Under the pieces are notes generated by a model, which searched no databases, was not told where the DNA came from, and saw only the letters and a program-made list of their open reading frames with translations. 51,021 bases of DNA from Planctomycetaceae bacterium (GTDB taxonomy: Bacteria; Planctomycetota; Planctomycetia; Pirellulales; Pirellulaceae). Each line of letters opens with the position of its first letter. The stretch's first letter is position 1. Below, one piece after another: positions 9,072 through 18,977 of this stretch. Position numbers and translations under genes: made by a program. The stretch lies in contig WFWZ01000177.1 in the NCBI GenBank assembly GCA_015490875.1, positions 1 to 51,021 of the forward strand, read 5' to 3'.

Positions 9072-10724
9072 TCATCGGCATGGTGGCCGCTCCACGATGC
9101 CCCGGCAACGCTCCTCCAAGACCGGGCGGTCGATCTGTGCCGCCTGTGCCAATTTCGCCATCAACTCGCACGGAAAGAGACAGAATGCGTATTCGCGACT
9201 GGCCAGGATCTGTCGACGACGCCACGCGTCTCTCAGTTGTTCGAGCCGCTCGAGCGTCTCACGCCGCAAATCTTCGACCCACGGCTGAAGTCGGGCATTC
9301 GCCTCGGTGATTTTAGCGTGACGCTCTCGCCGACTGCCTCGAGGCAACTCGCGAGCGATCCATTCCCGCTTTTGTTCGATCCAGCGACGTGCCTCCTCCG
9401 ATGTCGGCGATACGAATAACTCGGGGTGGAACTCGAGGTCCCTTAGCCGCTGCTTGGTGGCTCGCAGATCTTCCGGCAGAACCTCCGGAACCGGCACCGG
9501 CAGGTAAAACGTCCCCGTCGCCACCATCAAGCACGGCGCCTCGGCGCCCCACCAATAGCGGGCGATCCGGTCGGTGACCTCGTCGTATGCCGCTCCCCCG
9601 ATTCCATGAATAAAGAGATCGGCGGCGACCCACCGGGTAAAGAGGGTCGTCGTGAGGGCTCGAGGGCGCAAACGAATGCCCCGACCTTCGAGCTCGGCGA
9701 TCGCCTCGGCCAACTGCGACGTGGCCGCCTTTCCGCGATGAGATAGCCGGTGTTCCCACCCCCGGCGGTCGGTAAGCACCAGCAAGTCGGCACTGCGGGA
9801 CACATAGCACCGCCGCCGGATCGGTTCGGACGCCGACCAGACCCATAAAGGAAGCTCCGAGGCCTCGTCGTCATGCTCCAAGTCCGGTGCCGGGTGCCGG
9901 GCACTCTTGAGCCGGTGGGTGCGACGGTAATCGGCGAGCGCTCGGTTGTACGCCTTGCCGAGCCCCTCGAAGTCGGCCAGCATCATCGCGACAAACCACG
10001 CAAACGCCTTACCCCGGCAAACACGGCTGATCGGCGTTTCCAGCGTTTCCAGTCCCCACTCGCCTTCTAACTGATGGCGAGCTGACGCCAGGGCTTCGCC
10101 CACCTTGGGAGTGGCCTGGTTGAGTACCCGTGGCCAAAACTCGGCAATGAGCGGCTCGGGAACCAAACTTTCGATTGCCTGGCTCACGCGTTCCCCAAAC
10201 GTCGACCAGGCCGAGCCATCGATGACGCGGCGTTCTTCATAAGGCACCGTTGCGGTGCGCCGGTCGTAGGCCACGGTGGTCAGAGCCGGGCGGTCGAGTG
10301 TGCCCGTGGGAACGAGAATCGACGTGCGCTTCGCCGTATCATTGTCGATCGAAAGATGAACGCCAATTCCTCCGCACCGCTCTGCCACGGCATGCAGTAC
10401 GAAGTGCTTGAACCAGACTCCCGGATGGACCAACTCGGGCTGGTGGCCGGAGACGATCAGCGGCAGGTCCGGGTCGAGGGACGCGGGAACGTCTCGATAT
10501 TGCCGGGAATGGTCACAGGCGGCCTCCACCAACTCCCGGCGGGCCGTTTCCTTGAGTTCCAAGGGCGAGATGCCAACGAGACGGTCGGCCACTGGCCACT
10601 CCAAAAGCCGGTTGGAGGCGACGACTTGGCCGACTTCATCGAGCGGAGGCTCGAGAAGGACTTCCCCGTCACCGTTGGGAGCTTTCCACGCCGGTCGTTT
10701 TTCCTGCCTACAGTCCGACGTCAT
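9072..10724 (-). CDS. BshC-like protein (putative, bacillithiol cysteine-adding enzyme superfamily)
   Basis: A 550-residue cytoplasmic protein. It shows a pattern similar to BshC, the enzyme that adds cysteine in bacillithiol synthesis. SGHQPELVHPGVWFKHFVLH resembles the BshC GQQ/GPLY/YKA block. LRPRALTTTLFTRWV, followed by DLFIHGIGGAAYDEVTD, resembles the C-terminal NVLLRPLVQD and YVGGPGEIAYW blocks. A charged helical stretch near residues 440-520, likely a coiled coil, also matches the BshC architecture. Similarity is by eye and distant. The start at 10724 forms an ATGA overlap with the glycosyltransferase stop, so the two are translationally coupled. No bshA or bshB homologue was recognised, although a family 2 glycosyltransferase is directly upstream. 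It could be a planctomycete-specific protein of different function. Confidence 0.5.
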   Translation of the reverse strand: MTSDCRQEKRPAWKAPNGDGEVLLEPPLDEVGQVVASNRLLEWPVADRLVGISPLELKETARRELVEAACDHSRQYRDVPASLDPDLPLIVSGHQPELVHPGVWFKHFVLHAVAERCGGIGVHLSIDNDTAKRTSILVPTGTLDRPALTTVAYDRRTATVPYEERRVIDGSAWSTFGERVSQAIESLVPEPLIAEFWPRVLNQATPKVGEALASARHQLEGEWGLETLETPISRVCRGKAFAWFVAMMLADFEGLGKAYNRALADYRRTHRLKSARHPAPDLEHDDEASELPLWVWSASEPIRRRCYVSRSADLLVLTDRRGWEHRLSHRGKAATSQLAEAIAELEGRGIRLRPRALTTTLFTRWVAADLFIHGIGGAAYDEVTDRIARYWWGAEAPCLMVATGTFYLPVPVPEVLPEDLRATKQRLRDLEFHPELFVSPTSEEARRWIEQKREWIARELPRGSRRERHAKITEANARLQPWVEDLRRETLERLEQLRDAWRRRQILASREYAFCLFPCELMAKLAQAAQIDRPVLEERCRGIVERPPCR

Positions 10725-11494
10725 CCCGTCGTCCCCCCGCAAAGTGCCTGGGAGTCGGGACAACGACCACGCGCCATGGCCGTGTCAAGGACACGGCGGT
10801 AATAGGCCAGCCGTCGATCAGCCTGGTCGAGCGCTCCGCCAAACGAACGTTCTTCCTCGAGATAGATCAGCGGCACCGGCAACTCGACGATCGACAGTCC
10901 AGCTCGAGCCGCTTCGACCCATAGCTCCAGAGGCATTCCGTAGCCGTCTTCGGTCAACTCGAGTCTCTCCAAGGGACGCACGCGGTAGGCTTTGAAACCG
11001 CAAAATGCGTCTGTCAGCGCGAGGCCAAGCCGCGAGTTGAGCTCGGCGGTAAGCATGGCGTTGATCTTGCGGCGATCGGCCGGAGGCGGCGTGTCCCCGG
11101 GAAAAGGCCGGAGGTAGCGACTGCCCGAAACGATGTCGGCTCGGCGACTCGCCGCCACGAACTCGGGGATCCGTTTCGGCTCGTGCTGCCCGTCGCAGTC
11201 GATCGTTACGATCACGTCATACCCTTCCCGTGAGGCGTAGGCGAAAGCCGTTCGCAACGCCGCTCCGTATCCCCGGTTGGCTGCGTGCCGCACGACGCGA
11301 ATGTCATCGATCGACTCGAGCACCCGGGGCGTTGCATCAGTCGAGCCATCGTCGACGACGAGCACGTCTGTGGCATAGCGACGAACTTCGGCAAGAACGC
11401 CGGCCACGTGAGCCGCCTCATTGTAGACCGGCAGTGCGACGAGCCACCGAGCATCGGACGGAATCGCGCTGCAGGAAAGACTCTCCTGGGTCAT
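10721..11494 (-). CDS. Family 2 glycosyltransferase (dolichyl-phosphate sugar synthase type)
   Basis: A 257-residue GT-A fold enzyme that transfers a sugar from a nucleotide donor, probably to a lipid carrier or surface glycan at the membrane face. Visible motifs are LVALPVYNEAAHV at the N-terminus, VVDDGSTDATP, NRGYGAALRTAF and the metal-binding DCDGQHEP, with SGSRYL and GFKAYRV downstream. No C-terminal transmembrane segments are present, unlike GtrB-type members. The ATG at 11494 begins the protein just ahead of the conserved core. The upstream in-frame extension runs through the 14-base tandem repeat and is unlikely to be coding. It ends in an ATGA overlap with the BshC-like gene and leads the six-gene minus-strand run. 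Confidence 0.9.
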   Translation of the reverse strand: MTQESLSCSAIPSDARWLVALPVYNEAAHVAGVLAEVRRYATDVLVVDDGSTDATPRVLESIDDIRVVRHAANRGYGAALRTAFAYASREGYDVIVTIDCDGQHEPKRIPEFVAASRRADIVSGSRYLRPFPGDTPPPADRRKINAMLTAELNSRLGLALTDAFCGFKAYRVRPLERLELTEDGYGMPLELWVEAARAGLSIVELPVPLIYLEEERSFGGALDQADRRLAYYRRVLDTAMARGRCPDSQALCGGTTG

Positions 11495-11834
11495 TGTTCT
11501 CTGTACCGTGTTCTCTGTACCGTGGTTGGTTCTGAACGGCCGAAGCAAACCTCCTCTTCCGGGGATTCTTGCCGCTCCTCGAGGGAGCACCTTCGCTCGA
11601 TTCTAGTTGACTGGCCGCTCTTTGGACACTGAACAGACCTCACCCCAGAGCGGCCGTTGTTCCCGAGCCGTCTTCGGCGAGGAGACGCTGGCATATCGGG
11701 AGAGGCTCGAATTACAATGGAGCCGGGAACAGCACGCTCGAGCCTCCCGTTCCCGCTGCACGATCGGCCAGGTCCTTCCGATCCCTCTTTGTCGCGCCCA
11801 CCTTACTTTCCCTTACACGGGATGGACAACACCC
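11495..11834. promoter_or_regulatory. Divergent intergenic region, glycosyltransferase / M1 peptidase
   Basis: About 340 bases lie between two divergent starts, and the promoters of both genes must be here. I see no convincing sigma-70 boxes. The only structured element is the 14-base tandem duplication at 11496-11523, immediately upstream of the glycosyltransferase start. No small gene or RNA was recognised. Confidence 0.3.
11496..11523. repeat. Perfect 14-base tandem duplication
   Basis: The unit GTTCTCTGTACCGT occurs twice in immediate succession, at 11496-11509 and 11510-11523. It lies directly before the glycosyltransferase start codon, within its leader. It may be a replication-slippage duplication that affects the ribosome-binding region. 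Confidence 0.85.
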
Positions 11835-14300
11835 ATGAATCGAGAGTTGCGCTTTTGGACATTCCTTTCTTTCACCCGGCAGTGGAATATTGTCCCTCGT
11901 TTCCCTGACCGGACATGTCATTGCACTTTGACGGGTCTCGCCTTATGGGTGGCCGTCCTGCTGCTTGCGGCGCCATCTGTGGTGGCTCAAGTCCGCAATG
12001 ACAAGTATGGTCAGCGCGATCTCTTCCGGCAGCTCGAGGAGATCTGGCCGACCGCCAACGGCTACCGCACCGCTTCCGGAGCTCCGGGACCCGCCTATTG
12101 GCAGCAGCAGGTCGACTACACGATCGACGTCGAGATCGATGATCAGACGCAAACGCTGCGAGGGAAGGAGGAGATTCGCTACACGAACCGCTCTCCCGAT
12201 CCGCTGCGCTACCTCTGGTTGCAACTTGACGCCAACTTGTTCGCTCCCGATTCGGACGCTGTGCTCACGGCGACCGCTCCGTCGCTCAACCGGATGTCGG
12301 TCGAGGCGCTGAAGCGCCTGGTTGCTCGAGAAACCTTCGATGGCGGCGTACGCATCGACTTCGTGCGCGACGCTCAGGGGAAGTCTTTGGACTACGTCAT
12401 CGTCAAGACGATGATGCGCGTCGAACTCCCCTCGACGCTCCCGCCGGGTGGCACCTTCACCTTTTCCGTCGGCTGGCACTACCGCATCAATGATGCACGC
12501 TTGATCGGCGGTCGGACTGGCTACGAGTACTTTCCGAAGGATGGGAATTATCTCTACGAAATGGCCCAGTGGTTTCCTCGCCTGGTCGCGTATACCGATT
12601 ACCGAGGCTGGCAGCACCACCAGTATTTGGGACGAGGCGAGTTTACCCTCGAGTTGGGCAACTACGTCGTGCGCATCACTGTTCCTTCGGATCATGTCGT
12701 GGCCGCTACCGGAGTGCTGCTCAATCCTGATGAAGTGCTCACACCGGTCCAGCGCGAGCGGTTGACTGAGGCGCGCACAGCCAAGAAACCGGTCTTCATC
12801 ATCACCCCCGACGAAGCGAAAGCGAATGAGAAGTCTCGAGCCAAGACGAAGAAGACATGGATCTTCAAAGCCGATCAAGTTCGCGACTTCGCCTTTGCCT
12901 CATCACGAAAGTTCATATGGGATGCGCAGGGCCACGATGTCGAAGGCAATCGCGTGCTGGCGATGTCGTTCTATCCGAAGGAAGGCGAGCCTCTTTGGAG
13001 TCGCTACTCGACGCACGCCATCATTCACACGCTCAACGTCTATTCCCGGTACACCTTCCCCTACCCATATCCGGTCGCCATTTCGGTCAACGGCCCTGTC
13101 GGCGGCATGGAATACCCGATGATCTGCTTCAATGGACCTCGCCCCGAACCCGACGGCACGTACTCCGAACGCACGAAATACGCCTTGATCTCGGTCATCA
13201 TTCACGAAGTTGGTCACAACTATTTCCCGATGATCGTCAACAGCGACGAACGACAATGGACATGGATGGACGAGGGGATCAACACGTTCTTGCAGTACCT
13301 CTCGGAGCAGGAATGGGAAGACGCGTATCCGTCGCGACGTGGAGAGCCGAAACTGATTGTCGGCTACATGCGCAGTCGAAACCAGGTGCCCATCATGACG
13401 CAGTCGGACTCGATTCTTCAGTTCGGCAACAATGCCTACGCGAAGCCGGCAACGGCCCTGAATATCCTGCGGGAGACCATCTTGGGCCGAGAGCTCTTCG
13501 ATTACGCATTCAAGGAATACGCTCGAAGGTGGCGCTTCAAACGGCCCACGCCGGCTGATTTCTTCCGCACGATGGAGGATGCGTCCGGCGTCGACCTCGA
13601 TTGGTTTTGGAGAGGCTGGTTCTATACGACCGACCACGTCGACTTGTCGGTCGAAAACCTGCACATCTACACGATCGACAAGGGCGATCCGGATGAGAAG
13701 GCTCAGTGGCGCCGCGAGGAAAAGAAAGCCCAGCCGGAAACCTTATCGCAAAAGCGCAACCGAGCGTTGCCGAAGCGGACCGACCAGTTTCCCGAATTGA
13801 AAGACTTCTACGACAAGCTCGAGAAGGATCGTGTGACCGACGAAGAGCGCGCCGCGTATCGGCGGTTTCTCGAAAGGCTCACGCCCGAGGAACGAAAGTT
13901 GCTACAGCAGAGGCGGTTTTTCCACGTCGTCGAAATCAGGAACGTCGGCGGCCTCGTGATGCCCGTGATCTTGGAACTCGAGTTCGAAAACGGGAAGAAA
14001 GAAGAAGTGCGCATACCAGCCGAGATTTGGAGGCGCGATAACCGGACCGTGCGTAAATTGCTCATCCGCGATCAGCCGATCCGCTCGATCGTGCTTGACC
14101 CCCACCTCGAAACGGCCGACGTCGACCGTACCAACAACTACTTTCCCCGTCGTCCGATCCGGTCGCGTTTCCAAGTCTTCAAGGACAAGAAACGGGCACA
14201 GAACGCAATGCAGAAAGCTCGCGCCAAAGAGGCGAAAAAGAAACCACCGAAACCGACAGCTTCGGATGAAAAGGCGACGAAGAAGAAAGAATCCGGCTGA
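11835..14300 (+). CDS. Exported M1-family (gluzincin) metallopeptidase
   Basis: An 821-residue zinc aminopeptidase-like protein. The start at 11835 places a signal peptide at about residues 30-52 (GLALWVAVLLLAAPSVVAQ). The N-terminal beta domain contains the family substrate-binding segment GGMEYPM. The zinc site is HEVGH at residues 457-461 with the third ligand Glu480 (WMDEG), the HExxH-18-E spacing of M1. After the catalytic domain come a charged region, a small beta domain ending near residue 770, and a Lys/Ala/Pro-rich tail of about 40 residues. It is followed after 111 bases by the DUF6702 gene on the same strand, an arrangement I recall from Bacteroidetes. The substrate is unknown. Its likely location is the periplasm or cell surface. 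Confidence 0.93.
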   Translation: MNRELRFWTFLSFTRQWNIVPRFPDRTCHCTLTGLALWVAVLLLAAPSVVAQVRNDKYGQRDLFRQLEEIWPTANGYRTASGAPGPAYWQQQVDYTIDVEIDDQTQTLRGKEEIRYTNRSPDPLRYLWLQLDANLFAPDSDAVLTATAPSLNRMSVEALKRLVARETFDGGVRIDFVRDAQGKSLDYVIVKTMMRVELPSTLPPGGTFTFSVGWHYRINDARLIGGRTGYEYFPKDGNYLYEMAQWFPRLVAYTDYRGWQHHQYLGRGEFTLELGNYVVRITVPSDHVVAATGVLLNPDEVLTPVQRERLTEARTAKKPVFIITPDEAKANEKSRAKTKKTWIFKADQVRDFAFASSRKFIWDAQGHDVEGNRVLAMSFYPKEGEPLWSRYSTHAIIHTLNVYSRYTFPYPYPVAISVNGPVGGMEYPMICFNGPRPEPDGTYSERTKYALISVIIHEVGHNYFPMIVNSDERQWTWMDEGINTFLQYLSEQEWEDAYPSRRGEPKLIVGYMRSRNQVPIMTQSDSILQFGNNAYAKPATALNILRETILGRELFDYAFKEYARRWRFKRPTPADFFRTMEDASGVDLDWFWRGWFYTTDHVDLSVENLHIYTIDKGDPDEKAQWRREEKKAQPETLSQKRNRALPKRTDQFPELKDFYDKLEKDRVTDEERAAYRRFLERLTPEERKLLQQRRFFHVVEIRNVGGLVMPVILELEFENGKKEEVRIPAEIWRRDNRTVRKLLIRDQPIRSIVLDPHLETADVDRTNNYFPRRPIRSRFQVFKDKKRAQNAMQKARAKEAKKKPPKPTASDEKATKKKESG

Positions 14301-14411
14301 ATCACAGTGCGCGATTCTGGGACAGAATGAACTTTGAGGAAGGCATTCCGGCTCGGCCGGAGCATCGCCCTCCCAACCCATGAATTGGTCCACAGTATCT
14401 GGGGAGACGTA

Positions 14412-14984
14412 ATGATGAAGCAAGCGGACCTTCGGTGGATGCGATGGGAGTTGCTATTGGGCGCGATGCTGTGTGTCGCCGGCGCTGCAAACGCTCTCTG
14501 GGCGCATCCGTTTCATGTGAGCCTGGCGGAAGTCGAGTGGAATGCTCAGTCGGGGAAACTGGAAGTGGCCGTGCGGGTCGATCCGTTCGATCTGGAACGA
14601 GTGCTCCAGCGGCGGGCTGGGCGCCCTGTCCATCTGGAAAAGGAGACTGAAGCGCAGTTGGATGTTTTGCTTCGCGACTGGGTGGCCGAGGTGTTTCGTA
14701 TCGAAGGGAGAGCTGCGGCGGGAGGTGCAAGACGTGTGGCGACCAAGCTGGAATGGGTCGGCCACGAACAGACGCCTCGTTTCGTGTGGCTCTATTTCGA
14801 ACTCGAGTTCCCCTGTGATGTCCAAGCGTTCGAGATTACCCAGTCGATGTTCCTCGATGAGGTCTCCCAGCAGGTCAACACGGTCACGTTTCGCGTCGGG
14901 CGGTGGACGGGAGCGGTCAACTGCACCGCCGAGCGGCCGACTCAGTCGGTGGCCGTCCCGCGAGTCTTGCGGCGGCCGAAGTAG
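14412..14984 (+). CDS. DUF6702 family protein
   Basis: A 190-residue exported protein of the DUF6702 type, function unknown. The ATG at 14412 has GGGGAGA 5 bases upstream and opens a signal peptide (LLLGAMLCVAGAANALWAHP). The family start HPFHVSLAEVEWN follows the cleavage site, with KLEVAVRVDPFDLERVL and the later FELEFPCDVQAFEITQSMFLDEVSQQVNTV matching the family pattern. It follows the M1 peptidase gene on the same strand and probably forms a unit with it. The last 43 bases overlap the 3' end of the convergent MMPL gene. Confidence 0.8.
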   Translation: MMKQADLRWMRWELLLGAMLCVAGAANALWAHPFHVSLAEVEWNAQSGKLEVAVRVDPFDLERVLQRRAGRPVHLEKETEAQLDVLLRDWVAEVFRIEGRAAAGGARRVATKLEWVGHEQTPRFVWLYFELEFPCDVQAFEITQSMFLDEVSQQVNTVTFRVGRWTGAVNCTAERPTQSVAVPRVLRRPK

Positions 14985-17215
14985 TTTCCCAAGGGAGATG
15001 CGAGGATCGCCGGCAAAAAGATCAGGTCGCCGACCAGAGCCGCAACTAAGAGTGAACTCATCAACATCCCGAATCGGGCGACGGGCTGAAAATCGCTGAA
15101 GGCGAAGACGGCCATTCCCAGGCCCGCGATTGCCGTGGTCTGGAGCATGGCCGGGGCACTCGTGCGAAAGGCTTGGCGCAGGGCGAGCACGCGGGATCGT
15201 GTCTCTGCCCATCCGCGTTCGTACCAGGTGAGAAAATGAAGGGTATCATCGACGGCGATTCCCAGTGCGACACTGGCCGTCATCATCGACCCGATGTCGA
15301 CGACGATGTGCCCCCACCCCATGGCTCCGAAGACGATGGCGGCGGGAAAGACGTTCGGGAGCATCACGATCAGTCCGGCGATCATGCTTCCGGTGGCCAG
15401 CATCATGACAATGGTGATCGTCACCAGTGCGGCGACAAAGGACAGCACGAGCGACTCGAGGAGTTCTCGCTGGGCGGCGAAGAAGAGCGGCGCCGTGCCG
15501 GTTTGGATGAGTGCGATATCGGATCGGTTGTCGACGCCCGCTCGTTTCAGCGTTGCTTCGACGCGCTGGGAAACCTGGCGGCGAAACTGCTTTAAGTCGA
15601 TGGCATCCATGCCGGCCAGCCGAAGCGTCACTCGCCACCACTGCCGGCCACCATCATGAGCCACACAACCTTCGCGTTCGAAAACCTCGGCGTGCTCGGC
15701 AAGTCGGTGGTCGAGGATCGTGCGCTGGGCTCGGCCTACGGTGGAGACCTTGCCAATCGGCCCCAATGGAGGCGCGTAGGTTGCGGCGGAGGTGCTCCCC
15801 TTGACCTGCGGAAATCGGTGCATGTCCCGCTGGATCTCACGGACGATCCGCATTCGAGCTCCGAAACTCCACGGAGCATCTTCGGGGAAACCGACCACGA
15901 TTTCGTAATGTGTCAGCGGCCCGATGTGTTCTTCCAACCACCGGGCATCGGAGACGACGCGGCTGTAGTGGGGAAGGAATCGCAGCGGCGAGACCGACGT
16001 TTCGATGCGCAGCGCCCCAAGGCCCACAGCCACGGTTGCCACCACGAAGACGGCAACGATCGACGCCCGCCTCGCGAAGATGGCACTCGGCAACCAGACA
16101 TCGAATAGCTTGTGCCGGGACACCAAGGCCGATTCGCGAGCGTGTTCGGGAAACCGGGCGAGAGCGGCGGGAAGCAGGATAATGAGAGCTCCAAAGGCCA
16201 GGAGGACGCCCAGAGATCCATAGGTGCCGAACGTGCGGACGGCCGGGATGTGACTGACTAAGAGGGAAGCCAGTCCAAGAGATGTCGTCAGAGCCGAGAT
16301 GGAGCAGGGACGCCAGCCGCTGCGCAGAGCGATCCAGGGAGCCGAATCTCCGGAATGTCGCCGGACGGCGTCGCGATAGTAATTGGAAATGTGGATACTT
16401 GCCGAGAGAGCCAGCACGTAGACGAGCACGGGGACGAGTGTCACCAGAAGGTTCATGTGGCCTCCGGTGAAGAACATGACACCTTTCAATCCAAAGGCGC
16501 AGTATTGCGCCAGGATGAAGACGATCAGCGACAGACGCCAACTTCGCAGCGACACCCACGCCGCCAGGAAACTCAAGGCTACGGCCGTCGGCAGCAGCCG
16601 TCCGATGGCTCGGTCTCCCTCCACGTCGATCGCCCGCGCACTGACGATATCTCCACCCAAGTGAAGATGTTCGGCAGGAATGCGACACTGCCGCTGCGCA
16701 ATCGTCTGCAGACGCTCCAGTGCGGCTCCTCGGTGCCGATTCCCAACGTCATTCAATACGAGCACAGCGCAGGTTGACTCGCCATCGGGACCGATGAGAA
16801 CGCCTTGCAAACGCCCCCGCACTTGGCGCCGCGACAAGTTGGCAGGGGGAGCCATGAGTCGCTCGGCGACGCGCTGGCCCGTCCAGACGGCTCCCACCCA
16901 AGGACGCCCCGAATCGCCGACCCGCCGGTCCGCCTCGACGGCAGCCGCAAAACATTCCAACCGCGGATCGTCGAGTCGGCATCCATCCCAACTCACGAGA
17001 ATCACCTGGTCCGTTCCGAACGAACGAGTGAACCAATCGAAATCGCGAGTTTGCCGGTGACCATGGGGAAGCCACACCGACACGCGGTTGTCATGTGTTT
17101 CGTCGAGTCGGCGCGCACCGTAAAAGAGCGGCAATCCGATGAGCAGAGCAGCCACGAGGATCGCCGTGGCATGGCGAATCATCCAAGGGCGCGTTGTCGA
17201 GACACCTTCCGTCAC
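14942..17215 (-). CDS. MMPL/RND family transporter
   Basis: A 757-residue inner-membrane protein of the RND superfamily, MMPL branch, expected to export lipids or other hydrophobic molecules using the proton gradient. The start is a GTG at 17215. One transmembrane helix at about residues 13-33 is followed by a periplasmic domain and a block of about five helices (LLPTAVALSFLAAWVSL to ALARF). A second periplasmic domain and a second helix block containing GAMGWGHIVVDIGSMMTASVALGIAVDDTLHFL then follow. This last segment, with its Gly-rich and Asp-Asp positions, is the usual proton-relay region. The organisation is a tandem duplicated half as in hopanoid (HpnN) and MmpL transporters. It lies 69 bases after the sulfatase gene on the same strand. 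The substrate is unknown. Confidence 0.9.
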   Translation of the reverse strand: MTEGVSTTRPWMIRHATAILVAALLIGLPLFYGARRLDETHDNRVSVWLPHGHRQTRDFDWFTRSFGTDQVILVSWDGCRLDDPRLECFAAAVEADRRVGDSGRPWVGAVWTGQRVAERLMAPPANLSRRQVRGRLQGVLIGPDGESTCAVLVLNDVGNRHRGAALERLQTIAQRQCRIPAEHLHLGGDIVSARAIDVEGDRAIGRLLPTAVALSFLAAWVSLRSWRLSLIVFILAQYCAFGLKGVMFFTGGHMNLLVTLVPVLVYVLALSASIHISNYYRDAVRRHSGDSAPWIALRSGWRPCSISALTTSLGLASLLVSHIPAVRTFGTYGSLGVLLAFGALIILLPAALARFPEHARESALVSRHKLFDVWLPSAIFARRASIVAVFVVATVAVGLGALRIETSVSPLRFLPHYSRVVSDARWLEEHIGPLTHYEIVVGFPEDAPWSFGARMRIVREIQRDMHRFPQVKGSTSAATYAPPLGPIGKVSTVGRAQRTILDHRLAEHAEVFEREGCVAHDGGRQWWRVTLRLAGMDAIDLKQFRRQVSQRVEATLKRAGVDNRSDIALIQTGTAPLFFAAQRELLESLVLSFVAALVTITIVMMLATGSMIAGLIVMLPNVFPAAIVFGAMGWGHIVVDIGSMMTASVALGIAVDDTLHFLTWYERGWAETRSRVLALRQAFRTSAPAMLQTTAIAGLGMAVFAFSDFQPVARFGMLMSSLLVAALVGDLIFLPAILASPLGNYFGRRKTRGTATD

Positions 17216-17284
17216 GGTACCGTCACCGACGGATCCAGAGCACGCCCGAGACTCCCCTCGACCGACTGTTCCTCATCCCGTCCG

Positions 17285-18808
17285 CTATCGCGTGTCATCG
17301 CCATACTGCTTCCGCAACCGAGCCAGCTCCCGTTTCAATTCGGCAACGGCCTCCGCATATTCGGGATCGTCGTAGACGCTATGGAGTTCGTCCGGGTCTT
17401 TTTCCAGATCGTAGAACTCCCACTCATTTACCTCCGGCTCGTAAAAGTGGATCAGCTTGTACCGCTTCGTGCGGACGCCGTAGTGCCGTCGTACCGAATG
17501 CGGCCCAGGGTACTCATAGTAGTGATAATACATCGATTGCCGCCAGTCGGAGGGCGTTTCGCCTTTCAGCAACGGAACGAGGCTTCGTCCCTGCATGTCG
17601 TTCGGAACCGCCACTCCCGCGATCTCCAGGAAGGTCTCTGCGAAGTCGAGGTTCATCGCGAAGTCGGTATTGACACTCCCGGGCTTGATGACTTCGGGCC
17701 ATCGAACCATCAGCGGAGTCCGGAAGGATTCCTCATACATCCAACGCTTGTCGAACCATCCATGCTCTCCCAGGTACCACCCCTGGTCCGAGGTGTAAAA
17801 GACGACCGTGTTCTTCGCCAGGCCGGACTGATCGAGGTAATCGAGGACGCGACCGACGTTGTCGTCCACGGCATCGATGCAGCGCAGATAGTCCTTGGCG
17901 AATCGCTGGTACTTCCACCGCACAAGCTCTCGACCACTCAAATTGGCTTTCTTGAATGCTTCGTTCTTGGGTCCATAGGCGGCATCCCAAAGCTTCCGCT
18001 GCTCGGGGTTGAGTCCACGCTGCGGCACCAGCTTCAAATCGTTGGGATTGAGATCCCGAGCGACCATCATCTTTTGGGTTTTCGCCGGTGTGCTGCGCCC
18101 TGAATAGTCGTCAAAAAGCGTCGCTGGTTCCGGAAGGGTCACGTCGTCATAGTGATGCAGATACTTGGGTCCAGGCTGCCAGTTGCGATGAGGCGCCTTA
18201 TGGTGGTACATCACGAAAAACGGCTTGTTCGGATCTCGATCGTTTTGGAACCACTTGAGCAACTCATCGGTGATCACTTCGGTCGTATAACCGGTGTGCT
18301 TGACGCGTCCTTCGGGCGTCAGCATCGTCGGATTGTAGTAGGGCCCCTGGCCGATCAGGATGTGATAGTAGTCGAAACCGGTCGGGGTCGACCTGAGGTG
18401 CCACTTGCCGAACATGGCAGTTTGATAGCCCGCTTTTTGCAAGAGCTTGGCCACCGTTTGCTGCGAACCATCGAAGCGGTCGCGGTTCGTGCGAAATCCG
18501 TTGAGGTGGCTGTACTTGCCCGTGAGGATAACGGCACGGGAAGGACCGCAGATCGAATTCGTGACATAGCAGCGATCGAAGCGCATGCCTTCGCTGGCGA
18601 TCCGGTCGAGGTTGGGTGTGCGATTGAGCCGGCTGCCGTAGCACGAAAGAGCCTGGTAGCCGTGGTCGTCCGCCATGATGAACAAGATGTTGGGGCGAGC
18701 AGCGTGCGCGCTGCGAGAGAATGTTGACCACAGGGTGCCACTGCCAAGGGAGATGGTCCACAAGGCCAGCCAGAGGAAGGATCGGGGGCGGAGGTGGTTC
18801 GTCGTCAT
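17285..18808 (-). CDS. Secreted sulfatase
   Basis: A 507-residue sulfatase of the type often annotated as N-acetylglucosamine-6-sulfatase or choline/heparan-like sulfatase. It has a signal peptide at about residues 11-36 and then [20 protein letters not shown] with metal-binding Asp47 and Asp48. The formylglycine motif CGPSR at residues 87-91 is the canonical form. [23 protein letters not shown] and a C-terminal helix of Glu/Leu/Lys are also family features. It is complete and no active-site residue is missing. It is upstream of the MMPL gene on the same strand and is the second sulfatase in the window. No maturation enzyme is present nearby. Confidence 0.95.
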   Translation of the reverse strand: MTTNHLRPRSFLWLALWTISLGSGTLWSTFSRSAHAARPNILFIMADDHGYQALSCYGSRLNRTPNLDRIASEGMRFDRCYVTNSICGPSRAVILTGKYSHLNGFRTNRDRFDGSQQTVAKLLQKAGYQTAMFGKWHLRSTPTGFDYYHILIGQGPYYNPTMLTPEGRVKHTGYTTEVITDELLKWFQNDRDPNKPFFVMYHHKAPHRNWQPGPKYLHHYDDVTLPEPATLFDDYSGRSTPAKTQKMMVARDLNPNDLKLVPQRGLNPEQRKLWDAAYGPKNEAFKKANLSGRELVRWKYQRFAKDYLRCIDAVDDNVGRVLDYLDQSGLAKNTVVFYTSDQGWYLGEHGWFDKRWMYEESFRTPLMVRWPEVIKPGSVNTDFAMNLDFAETFLEIAGVAVPNDMQGRSLVPLLKGETPSDWRQSMYYHYYEYPGPHSVRRHYGVRTKRYKLIHFYEPEVNEWEFYDLEKDPDELHSVYDDPEYAEAVAELKRELARLRKQYGDDTR

Positions 18809-18977
18809 GGTGAGAGTCTCATGCTGGGAAAAAAGGCTGGGGAATCGCGTCGCACGCCTCGATTGTCGCTCGTGACCAAGGCACCGTCAATCACCGTCCC
18901 TGTTGGTGGAGCCCGACGGATCGGAGCGCCGAAACGGTTGCATCGAGTCGATCCATGCCGTTACAATCCGTGGGGCA
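18809..18977. other. Intergenic region with nothing recognised
   Basis: This stretch between the sulfatase start and the toxin-antitoxin remnant contains no open frame I can support. It should include the sulfatase promoter, but no clear boxes are seen. Confidence 0.4.

Noticed and set aside
16805..18103. 432-codon open frame on the plus strand
   Set aside because: It lies antisense to the MMPL transporter and sulfatase genes, both of which have clear family motifs. Its product has no recognisable feature.
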